Origin: CAYNWK01 sp964400875
Lineage (GTDB): Bacteria > Chloroflexota > Anaerolineae > Anaerolineales > UBA4823
Assembly (NCBI GenBank): GCA_964400875.1
Contig: CAYNWK010000001.1
Coordinates: 1-64,000, forward strand
Direction: 5' to 3'
Length of the DNA: 64,000 nt
Positions within the stretch are counted from its first letter, which is position 1, and each line of letters opens with the position of its first letter. The position numbers and the translations under genes were made by a program. The notes under the pieces were generated by a model, which made no database searches, was not told the DNA's origin, and saw only the letters and a list, made by a program, of their open reading frames with translations. This document shows, piece after piece, positions 45,779-52,564 of the stretch.

Positions 45779-46816
45779 ATGAATATCCTCATCACCGGTA
45801 TAAGCGGTTTTCTCAGCATCAACCTGGTTCGCTTTCTGCTGCGCCAGGGCTACACCAATATCTCAGGCATCGATCTGGTCGACTTCGATTACCCCGAGAG
45901 GGACAAGATCAAATTCCTGCAAGGCGACATCCGCCAACGCGACCAGGTCAGGGAAATCGTCCAGGGGGCGGACGTCGTCATCCATACCGCCGCCGCCTTG
46001 CCGCTTTACACCCCCGAAGAGATTTACAGCACCGATGTCGTCGGTACCAGCATCGTGCTGGAGGAAGCGCTGGCGGCGGGGGTTAAACGCTTCATCCACA
46101 TCTCCTCTACGGCGGTCTACGGCGTCCCCGACCACCACCCTTTGTACGAGACCGACCCGGTCGATGGCGTGGGGCCCTACGGCGAAGCCAAGATCAAAGC
46201 AGAAGAGCTTTGCCTGGATTACCGGCAGAAGGGACATTGTGTCCCGATCATCCGTCCAAAATCCTTCGTTGGACCTGAGCGCCTGGGCGTGTTCGCGATT
46301 TTCTACGAATGGGCCAGCGAAGGTCGAAATTTCCCCATGATCGGATCGGGGGATAACCGCTACCAGCTCATGGACGTAGAGGATCTGTGCGATGCGATCT
46401 ACCGCTGTATGACCCTGGAAGAAGAGATCGCCTGCGACACGTTCAACGTTGGGGCCAGCCAATTCACGACTTTCCGCCAGGATTACCAGGCGGTCTTGGA
46501 TGCCGCCGGATATGGTAAACGCATCATCGGATTTCCCGCCGGGCCGGTCGTGCTGGCCCTGCGCATCCTGGAAAAGCTCAATCTCTCACCGCTCTATCCC
46601 TGGATCTATGAGACGGCTTTCAAAGATTCATTCGTTTCGATCGAGAAAGCCCAGGAGCAGCTCGGCTGGCAGCCACGCTACTCGAACAAAGAGGCTTTAG
46701 TGCGCAATTATCGCTGGTATCTGGGACATCGCGAACAGTTCCGCCAGGCCACCGGGATCACCCACCGGGTACCCTGGAAACAGAAGGCATTGAAACTGGT
46801 CAAGGTTTTTTTCTAA
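45779..46816 (+). CDS. NAD-dependent epimerase/dehydratase
   Basis: 345-residue extended SDR (MNILITGISGFLSINLVRFLL; HTAAALPLYTPEEIYSTDV; SSTAVYGVPD; YGEAKIKAEEL as YxxxK). It resembles nucleotide-sugar epimerases and sterol-dehydrogenase-like SDRs, and the substrate is unknown. I use the ATG at 45779 (an in-frame ATG at 45743 overlaps the methyltransferase stop) because MNILITG is the canonical N-terminus and TATAAT lies 6 nt before it. Confidence 0.8.
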   Translation: MNILITGISGFLSINLVRFLLRQGYTNISGIDLVDFDYPERDKIKFLQGDIRQRDQVREIVQGADVVIHTAAALPLYTPEEIYSTDVVGTSIVLEEALAAGVKRFIHISSTAVYGVPDHHPLYETDPVDGVGPYGEAKIKAEELCLDYRQKGHCVPIIRPKSFVGPERLGVFAIFYEWASEGRNFPMIGSGDNRYQLMDVEDLCDAIYRCMTLEEEIACDTFNVGASQFTTFRQDYQAVLDAAGYGKRIIGFPAGPVVLALRILEKLNLSPLYPWIYETAFKDSFVSIEKAQEQLGWQPRYSNKEALVRNYRWYLGHREQFRQATGITHRVPWKQKALKLVKVFF

Positions 46817-46893
46817 CAATTTTGTAGAGACTGGATGCCACTGTTTTCAGGAATATCGGCGCTGGATTTTTGAATTTTCCCCTTTTCTTGTAC

Positions 46894-46924
46894 GAAAATT
46901 TAGTGTACAATTGTTCTGTATATA
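46894..46924 (+). promoter_or_regulatory. ssb promoter region with near-palindrome
   Basis: TATATA at 46919-46924 is a likely -10. Just upstream, GTACAATTGTTC (46905-46916) is one base away from the palindrome GAACAATTGTTC, resembling the GAACN4GTTC SOS box. The transcript leader (about 46930-47004) can pair CGGTGAG with CTCACCG around the ssb ribosome-binding region. Confidence 0.35.
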
Positions 46925-47004
46925 GCGGTGAGTGCCCTAGAGTTCTGCCCCGGGCGGCGTTCGTCCGGAACTTAAGACAGACCGCTCACCGAACGGAGGT
47001 TTCC

Positions 47005-47421
47005 ATGTACCAAAATATTATCCTCGTTGGCAATTTGGGCCGCGATCCGGAGATGCGTTATACCCCCGGAGGACAGGCGGTCACGAATTTCTCGATTGCC
47101 ACCAACCGCCAGTACACCAATTCAAACGGAGAGCAAGTCAAAGAAACAACCTGGTTTCGCATCTCCACTTGGGGCAAGCTGGCTGAAGTCTGCAACCAGT
47201 ACCTCAAGCAAGGCAGGCTTGTGCTGGTCGAGGGCCGACTGAACCCCGATCAAGCGACCGGTGGTCCGCGAGTTTATACTCGTCAGGACGGCAGTACCGG
47301 CGCGTCTTATGAGGTGACTGCCCAGACCGTCAAATTCCTCTCCACTCGCGGGGACGATGAATCCTATTCGTCCGGCGATTATTCTGTTCAAGAATCAGAC
47401 CCGGACGATATCCCGTTCTAA
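47005..47421 (+). CDS. ssb: single-stranded DNA-binding protein
   Basis: 138-residue OB-fold SSB (MYQNIILVGNLGRDPEMRYTPGGQAV, ATNRQYTN, KETTWFRISTWGKLAE, GRLVLVEGRL) with a short acidic tail ending DPDDIPF, the peptide that recruits repair and replication partners. It coats ssDNA during replication, repair and recombination. The ATG at 47005 follows GGAGGT; the longer in-frame extension upstream is a leader, not protein. It stands apart from rpsF/rpsR, its usual neighbours, and instead begins a region with translin, a Cas4-like protein and recN. Confidence 0.96.
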   Translation: MYQNIILVGNLGRDPEMRYTPGGQAVTNFSIATNRQYTNSNGEQVKETTWFRISTWGKLAEVCNQYLKQGRLVLVEGRLNPDQATGGPRVYTRQDGSTGASYEVTAQTVKFLSTRGDDESYSSGDYSVQESDPDDIPF

Positions 47422-47493
47422 ACCTTGAAGCAGCGTTTGCCCAATTGCCTGCTTCAAATTTGAGCTACGCACCTGACGTGAACGCTCGCGACC

Positions 47494-47527
47494 CCAGGGG
47501 CGGGTGACCTCGGTTACCCGCCCCTGG
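47494..47527 (+). terminator. hairpin terminator after ssb
   Basis: 12-bp perfect stem CCAGGGGCGGGT / ACCCGCCCCTGG with a 10-nt loop, followed by TTGGTT. A weaker hairpin (TTGAAGCAG / CTGCTTCAA) lies at 47425-47457. Together they suggest that ssb is at least partly insulated from the genes that follow. Confidence 0.55.
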
Positions 47528-47583
47528 TTGGTTGCCGGGCGAAAAGATTGATTTCCGTACAAACTGAACCCAGGAGACAGCTA

Positions 47584-47913
47584 ATGGCCGAAAAATCTCC
47601 TCAACCCACCTCGCCTCCCCTGGAGGTGCCCGCCGATCTGGAAGCGATTTACGTTAACGTCGTCCGCATCGCCCATTCTCCCGCCGAGCTGGTCTTCGAC
47701 CTCGCTCACCTTTTCCCTGGTTCAAGCCCTGCCAAGGTACGAACACGCATGGTGATGTCCCCCTTGGGAGCCAAGCTGTTTTTCCATGCCCTGGGGGAAA
47801 ACTTGAAACGCTACGAAGCCGCCTACGGCGAAATTAAAGTCCCAGGGCGGCGCTCCTTAGCCGATTATCTCTTCCAACCACCAGGATCGCCGGAGGAACC
47901 TCCGCAGGAATAG
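47584..47913 (+). CDS. DUF3467 family protein
   Basis: 109-residue small cytosolic protein. The block YVNVVRIAHSPAELVFDLAHLFPG, followed by VRTRMVMSPLGAKLFFHALGENLKRYEAAYGEI, matches DUF3467, a family of unknown function found in Chloroflexota and other bacteria. The C-terminus is Pro/Glu-rich. The ATG at 47584 follows AGGAGACAG. The translin gene begins 6 nt after its stop codon, so the two are almost certainly co-transcribed and perhaps co-functional. Confidence 0.82.
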   Translation: MAEKSPQPTSPPLEVPADLEAIYVNVVRIAHSPAELVFDLAHLFPGSSPAKVRTRMVMSPLGAKLFFHALGENLKRYEAAYGEIKVPGRRSLADYLFQPPGSPEEPPQE

Positions 47914-47919
47914 CTCACC

Positions 47920-48579
47920 ATGGAACAGATTGAAAAGATCGCGGAACGGATTCACGAAGCCTTCGAGGCCCGCACCACGGCGCGTGATCGCGCCCTCGCA
48001 CAGGCGCGCACGCTGACCCGCCACTGCGCCCACGCCATACGCGCCGTTCATCGGGATGATTGGTCCCAGGCGCGCGAAGAATTGAGCAAGGCTAGAGGGC
48101 TGGTCAAGACCTTGCATACCAATCTGGCGGGGTATCCGAACTTATATTTTGCAGGCTACACTCAGAGCGCGCTCAAGGAATTCGCTGAGGCAAGCATTGT
48201 TTACGCACTGGTGGCTGACGAAAACTTACCCACCCCCCAGGATCTCGAGCTGGAAGATAGCACTTACCTTAACGGCCTGGCTGAGACCGTCGGTGAATTT
48301 CGCCGCCGCTGCCTGGATATCCTGCGCCACGGGTACTCCGCAGAAGCGGAGCGGCTCTTAAATTACATGGACGATATCTATGCGGTGTTAATCACCATGG
48401 ATTACCCCGACGCCATCACCGGCGGGCTGCGCCGCCAGACCGATATCGTCCGGGGCATCACCGAACGGACGCGCGGCGATCTCACATTGAGCCTGCGGCA
48501 AGAACATCTCGAACGAAGCTTGCGCCATATGGAAGAACAACTCGACACCGATGCCGACCAGGAGAGCGACGCATCCTGA
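47920..48579 (+). CDS. translin family protein
   Basis: 219-residue all-helical protein matching the translin/TRAX superfamily: YFAGYTQSALKEFAEASIVYAL (76-97), LPTPQDL, GLAETVGEFRR (119-129, at the position of the acidic residues of TRAX), MDDIYAVL (150-157), and DYPDAITGGLRRQTDIVRG (161-179). Translins form octameric rings that bind ssRNA/ssDNA; with TRAX-type acidic residues they act as ribonucleases. Archaeal homologues are established, and bacterial ones are less studied. It is packed between DUF3467 (6 nt) and a Cas4-like ORF (9 nt). No ribosome-binding site better than weak is seen. Confidence 0.82.
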   Translation: MEQIEKIAERIHEAFEARTTARDRALAQARTLTRHCAHAIRAVHRDDWSQAREELSKARGLVKTLHTNLAGYPNLYFAGYTQSALKEFAEASIVYALVADENLPTPQDLELEDSTYLNGLAETVGEFRRRCLDILRHGYSAEAERLLNYMDDIYAVLITMDYPDAITGGLRRQTDIVRGITERTRGDLTLSLRQEHLERSLRHMEEQLDTDADQESDAS

Positions 48580-48588
48580 GCCCTGCAT

Positions 48589-48825
48589 ATGCGAACCATT
48601 CGTGCTTCCGAGATCGGCGCTTTCCTGTACTGCCAGCGCTCCTGGTGGTATCAGCGCAAGGGATACCCATCGGGCAACCAGGCGGAACTAACCAGCGGGA
48701 GCCGGCTGCACTACCGCCACGGACGCCAGGTGATGTATATGGGCTGCCTGAGAGTTTTAGCGTACGGCTTGATCCTGGGCGCCCTGCTGATCCTGGCGGT
48801 TTACCTGACCAACCAGCTGCTCTGA
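48589..48825 (+). pseudogene. membrane Cas4-like nuclease, N-terminal fragment (split at TGA)
   Basis: 78 residues. RASEIGAFLYCQRSWWY carries the first iron-sulfur-type Cys (C15) and GSRLHYRHGR the RecB-type His (H41), the N-terminal hallmarks of Cas4/RecB nucleases. A membrane helix follows (CLRVLAYGLILGALLILAVYL) and the frame ends with TGA at 48823-48825. The missing catalytic Asp, Glu-x-Lys and three Cys lie in the next ORF in the same frame. One in-frame TGA thus separates the halves: nonsense mutation, sequencing error or a genuine two-subunit enzyme. Confidence 0.65.
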
Positions 48826-48864
48826 TGCTGCCCGGGTGAGCGTTCGTATCGCAATCGCCGACCT

Positions 48865-49377
48865 ATGCCAGCCATAGCCTTCGCCCTGCTCCTCCTGGCG
48901 TTGATCTTGTTGTGGATCGCCGCCAGACAACGCCGCGCCGCCGGTATACCCGGCGGTCGTGTAATTTATTCCGATACAAAAGGATGGCATCCGGTCGAAA
49001 AACCCTTATACCACCCCGCACTGGGCCTGACCGGGAGACCTGATTATCTGGTGGAACAGGGGGAGGCGATCATCCCGGTGGAAGTCAAGTCCAGCCAGGT
49101 TACGGATGCGCCTTATGACGGGCACATTTACCAGTTAGCGGCATACTGCTTGCTCGTGCACCATACCTACGGCATCCGCCCGGATTACGGGATACTGCAC
49201 TACCTGAACCGGACCTTCGCCATCGACTATACCAGCGAACTTGAGAATGGACTGCTAACGATCATCGGTGAAATCCGCCGGAAGGATCGGGCCAAGGATG
49301 TAGACCGGTCACACGAGGAGATCGGACGTTGCCTGCCCTGCGGGTACCGGAATATTTGCGACCGGTCGCTCAAGTGA
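48865..49377 (+). pseudogene. membrane Cas4-like nuclease, C-terminal fragment
   Basis: 170 residues in the same frame as the preceding ORF, 39 nt further on. A membrane helix opens it (IAFALLLLALILLWIAA). Then come the PD-(D/E)xK core GRPDYLV (D60) and IIPVEVKSS (E73, K75), HIYQLAAYCLLV (QxxxY), and the C-terminal cysteines C156, C159 and C165 in CLPCGYRNIC. With C15 of the first ORF these give the four Cys of a Cas4 4Fe-4S site. The joined protein would be a nuclease with a two-helix membrane hairpin inserted between motifs I and II. No CRISPR array or other cas gene is in the window. The start codon (ATG 48865) has no clear ribosome-binding site. Confidence 0.68.
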
Positions 49378-49398
49378 ACCCGCCTTTGGGTTCTCGTT

Positions 49399-49404
49399 TA
49401 TAAT
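49399..49404 (+). promoter_or_regulatory. -10 element 8 nt before nadK
   Basis: TATAAT at 49399-49404 ends 8 nt before the ATG at 49413, and no Shine-Dalgarno sequence is present. Suggests an internal leaderless promoter for nadK and the genes behind it. Confidence 0.5.
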
Positions 49405-49412
49405 TAATCATC

Positions 49413-50285
49413 ATGTCTGCAGTTTCAACGGAGTTCCAGCGCATTGCTGTCGTCTCTCACCCGGATATCCCCAAAGCCGTCGAAACCGCGGAAGAGATCA
49501 AGGCTTATCTCGATCAGCACGACCGGGAAGCTTATCACTGTTCATTGGACGACGAACGGTTAAAGCAAGAGGTTCACAGCGAGAGCCTCGACTTACTGAT
49601 CGCCGTAGGGGGCGACGGCACGATGTTAAGAGCCGGTCACCTTTGCGGGCCGTTTGGGATCCCCATTTTGGGCATCAACCAAGGGCATTTTGGCTTCTTG
49701 ATCGAAGTCCGGGGGGAAAAATGGATGGAGGTCATGCCGCGTCTGCTCGAAGGAGATTATTGGCAGGAAAACCGCATGATGCTGTGCGCCGAACAATGGC
49801 GCGAAGGTCAATTGCTGGGCGCCTGGGATGTTTTGAACGAGGCGGCGGTGAGCCGGGGCAGGATCGTCCGCCCCGTTAAGTTGGAAACCAGCGTCGACGG
49901 GCGATATTTAACCACCTACGTCGCCGATGGTCTGATCGCCGCATCGCCAACCGGTTCAACTGCCTATGCCATGGCAGTTGGCGGGCCGATCTTGCCGCCG
50001 GAACTGCGCAATATCTTGCTGATCCCGGTTGCGCCCCATTTATCCATCGACCGCGCTATCGTCCTGGCGGAAGGGTCCTCGGTCAGCATCGTCGTACATA
50101 CCGAACATGAAGCCGTCCTCAGCATCGATGGACAATCTCCGGTCGAACTGCTCAATGGCGACTGCGTCAAGGCCAAAGCCGGCGAACACAGTGTGCATTT
50201 TATTCGATTTCAAGATCCAGGGTACTTTTATCGCAATCTAACCCCACATATGAGCCAAAACCCTTCTACAGGAAATCCTAGATGA
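49413..50285 (+). CDS. nadK: NAD kinase
   Basis: 290-residue ATP-NAD kinase making NADP. The GGDGTMLRAGHL motif (catalytic Asp), the NQGHFGFL block, DVLNEAAVSRG and ADGLIAASPTGSTAYAMAVGGPI are all present. The length is typical. Its stop overlaps the next start (ATGA region at 50282-50285), so translation is coupled. In many bacteria nadK precedes recN, as it does here with one gene between. Confidence 0.95.
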   Translation: MSAVSTEFQRIAVVSHPDIPKAVETAEEIKAYLDQHDREAYHCSLDDERLKQEVHSESLDLLIAVGGDGTMLRAGHLCGPFGIPILGINQGHFGFLIEVRGEKWMEVMPRLLEGDYWQENRMMLCAEQWREGQLLGAWDVLNEAAVSRGRIVRPVKLETSVDGRYLTTYVADGLIAASPTGSTAYAMAVGGPILPPELRNILLIPVAPHLSIDRAIVLAEGSSVSIVVHTEHEAVLSIDGQSPVELLNGDCVKAKAGEHSVHFIRFQDPGYFYRNLTPHMSQNPSTGNPR

Positions 50286-50815
50286 CCGATGAACCGGTGC
50301 TCTATTGCGCCAACCATCCCAATGTAGAAACCACCCTGCGCTGCAATCGCTGTGAAAAACCGATCTGCACCCGGTGTGCCGTCCATACGCCGACCGGATA
50401 TCGCTGCCGGGAGTGCGTGCGGGGCCAGCAGAAAACCTTCAGCACCGCTGAATGGTACGATTATCTGATCGCTGTTGCTGTTGCCAGCATCTTATCCTTT
50501 ATCGGCAGCCAGTTTGTCCGTTATATTGGATTCTTCACGCTGTTCGTCGCTCCGATTGGCGGCGTGATCATCGCGGAAGCCATCCGTTACGTGCTCAAAC
50601 GACGCCGGTCCAAACGCCTATTCCAGCTCAGCGCAGTCGCTGCAGCGATCGGCAGCTTGCCGCCAGTGCTGATTAATATTCTGGCAGCGATTTTTTTCTT
50701 ATCCCAGAGTGGCTCGTTTAACTTTGGTTTCTTGTTGCCGCTGGTCTGGCAGGGCGTTTATACCGTTACCGTGACCTCGTCGGTCTATTACCGGTTGAGC
50801 GGTATCAGTATTTAA
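50282..50815 (+). CDS. B-box-type zinc-finger membrane protein
   Basis: 177 residues. The N-terminal 55 residues hold a zinc-binding pattern CANHPNVETTLRCNRCEKPICTRC followed by GYRCRECVRG, resembling the B-box zinc finger seen in short bacterial membrane proteins. Three or four membrane helices follow (about 62-85, 88-105, 120-145, 152-172). Function unknown; the zinc finger probably mediates protein contacts in the cytoplasm. It overlaps nadK by 4 nt and precedes recN by 12 nt, indicating one operon. Confidence 0.8.
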   Translation: MTDEPVLYCANHPNVETTLRCNRCEKPICTRCAVHTPTGYRCRECVRGQQKTFSTAEWYDYLIAVAVASILSFIGSQFVRYIGFFTLFVAPIGGVIIAEAIRYVLKRRRSKRLFQLSAVAAAIGSLPPVLINILAAIFFLSQSGSFNFGFLLPLVWQGVYTVTVTSSVYYRLSGISI

Positions 50816-50827
50816 CCCGGAACAACC

Positions 50828-52564
50828 ATGCTTTCCGAACTACGTATCGAAAATTTCGCAATTATCGATATCCTGAACCTGGAGTTTAAGCCGGGATTGA
50901 TCACTTTTACCGGCGAAACCGGAGCAGGGAAGTCGATCATCATCGACGCAGTCGAGGTCCTGATCGGCGGGCGTGCGGAAGCGACCATGCTGCGGACGGG
51001 CACATCGCGCGCCACTTTGGAAGCTACCTTCCGCATCGACGCCAAAGTCCGCCCAGAAGTGCACGCCGTCCTGAAACGGGAAGAACTGATGGATGATCCC
51101 GACTTCGTAGTATTAGGGAGGGAGATTCGCGCTGATGGGCCGAACGTCGCGCGCATAAACGGCCGGACCGTGAACGTATCCTTGCTGCGCGAGCTCGGGG
51201 AATACCTGATCGACGTTCATGGCCAGTCCGAGCACCTTTCCCTGCTGCGGGTACCCGAACATATCAACTTGCTCGATCGCTACGCGCTGGTGGATGGGAG
51301 TAAGGCGGCCTACACCGAAACGTATCGCCAGCTGCACGCAGTCGATCGAGAGATTAACGAGTTGCGCAAGATGGAGAACGAAGCCGCCCGGCGCGCCGAC
51401 CTGCTCGAGTACCAGATCAACGAAATCAAAGCTTCCCGCTTGAACCCCGCCGAGGAAGAGGAGCTGCGTGAGGAGCGTAACCGGCTCGCCAACGCGGAAG
51501 CGTTGGCCTCCCTGGCCCAGCAAGCCTTGATCGCCTTGGATGATGGCACACCGGAATCGCCAGCCGCCACCGATCTATTCGGCGAGGTCGTCGACGCGCT
51601 CGAAGATCTCGCCCGCATCGATCCAACCCAGTCCGAACGCAGCGAGCAAGCTCAAACGTTCTTCACAGGGCTTTCTGAGCTGGCCCGGGAACTGCGCGCC
51701 TACCTGGAAGAGGTCGAATTCAATCCGAAGCGCTTGAACTTTGTGGAGGACCGCCTCAACCTGATCCATACGCTCAAACGAAAATATGGGGATTCGATTC
51801 CCGCGATCCTGGCTTATCAGGAGAACGCAGAAGCCGAACTGGATTCGATCACTCATGCGGAAGAGCGGCTGGAGAGCCTCCAAACGCAGCGGGAAGCCTT
51901 ACTGGTCGAATTGGGCAACCGCGGGCAGGCTCTGTCAGAAAAGCGACGGGCAGCCGCCCAACGATTGACTTCCGAAATGAAGCGAGAACTGGCTGACCTG
52001 CGCATGCCTGAAGCGCAGTTCCAGATCGACTTCCAGCAGCAGGAAGACGCCAACGGCGCGCCAGTTGACGGTGACCGCCGGGTGGCGTATGCCGTCACCG
52101 GTTTGGAACGCGTGGAGTTTTTGATCGCCCCCAACCCCGGAGAGGGTTTAAAACCTTTAGTCAAAATCGCCTCGGGCGGCGAAACTTCCCGGCTCATGCT
52201 GGCGTTGAAGAACGTGCTGGCTAGAGCCGACCACGTACCAGCTCTGATCTTCGACGAGATCGATCAAGGCATTGGCGGGCGGGTTGGTGCGATCGTCGGG
52301 CAGAAATTATGGCGTTTAGCCCGCCTGCACCAGGTGATGTGCATCACCCATCTACCCCAACTGGCAGCTTTCGCGGAGCAGCACTACCAGGTACGCAAGC
52401 AAATCAAGGAAGGTCGCACGATCACGCTGGTGGAAGAATTGAACGGAGACGCACGTCTCAGAGAAATCGCCACCATGATGGGTGAACTGAGCGAGGGCAC
52501 CTTGCATTCGGCGGAAGAGATGCTGGATACGGTCGCTCAGCTCACAACCCGAGAACATGCCTGA
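50828..52564 (+). CDS. recN: DNA repair protein RecN
   Basis: 578-residue SMC-like ATPase in double-strand-break repair. Walker A is TGETGAGKSI (about 29-38), the coiled-coil arms span about 150-390, the signature region is KIASGGETSRLMLALKNVL, and Walker B is ALIFDEIDQGIGGRVG, followed by VMCITHLPQLAAFAEQHY. Full length for the family. The next gene starts inside its last codons (8-nt overlap), so the large regulator is translationally coupled to a repair protein, which is unusual. Confidence 0.95.
   Translation: MLSELRIENFAIIDILNLEFKPGLITFTGETGAGKSIIIDAVEVLIGGRAEATMLRTGTSRATLEATFRIDAKVRPEVHAVLKREELMDDPDFVVLGREIRADGPNVARINGRTVNVSLLRELGEYLIDVHGQSEHLSLLRVPEHINLLDRYALVDGSKAAYTETYRQLHAVDREINELRKMENEAARRADLLEYQINEIKASRLNPAEEEELREERNRLANAEALASLAQQALIALDDGTPESPAATDLFGEVVDALEDLARIDPTQSERSEQAQTFFTGLSELARELRAYLEEVEFNPKRLNFVEDRLNLIHTLKRKYGDSIPAILAYQENAEAELDSITHAEERLESLQTQREALLVELGNRGQALSEKRRAAAQRLTSEMKRELADLRMPEAQFQIDFQQQEDANGAPVDGDRRVAYAVTGLERVEFLIAPNPGEGLKPLVKIASGGETSRLMLALKNVLARADHVPALIFDEIDQGIGGRVGAIVGQKLWRLARLHQVMCITHLPQLAAFAEQHYQVRKQIKEGRTITLVEELNGDARLREIATMMGELSEGTLHSAEEMLDTVAQLTTREHA

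Noticed and set aside
48823..48825. TGA in the Cas4-like gene read as selenocysteine or tryptophan
   Set aside because: TGA ends many clear genes here (for example etfB and recN), so it is a stop. No hairpin typical of a selenocysteine element follows directly, and the site is a poorly constrained loop.
48589..49377. A CRISPR-Cas locus
   Set aside because: Cas4-like motifs are present but there is no repeat-spacer array and no cas1, cas2 or effector gene anywhere in the window.
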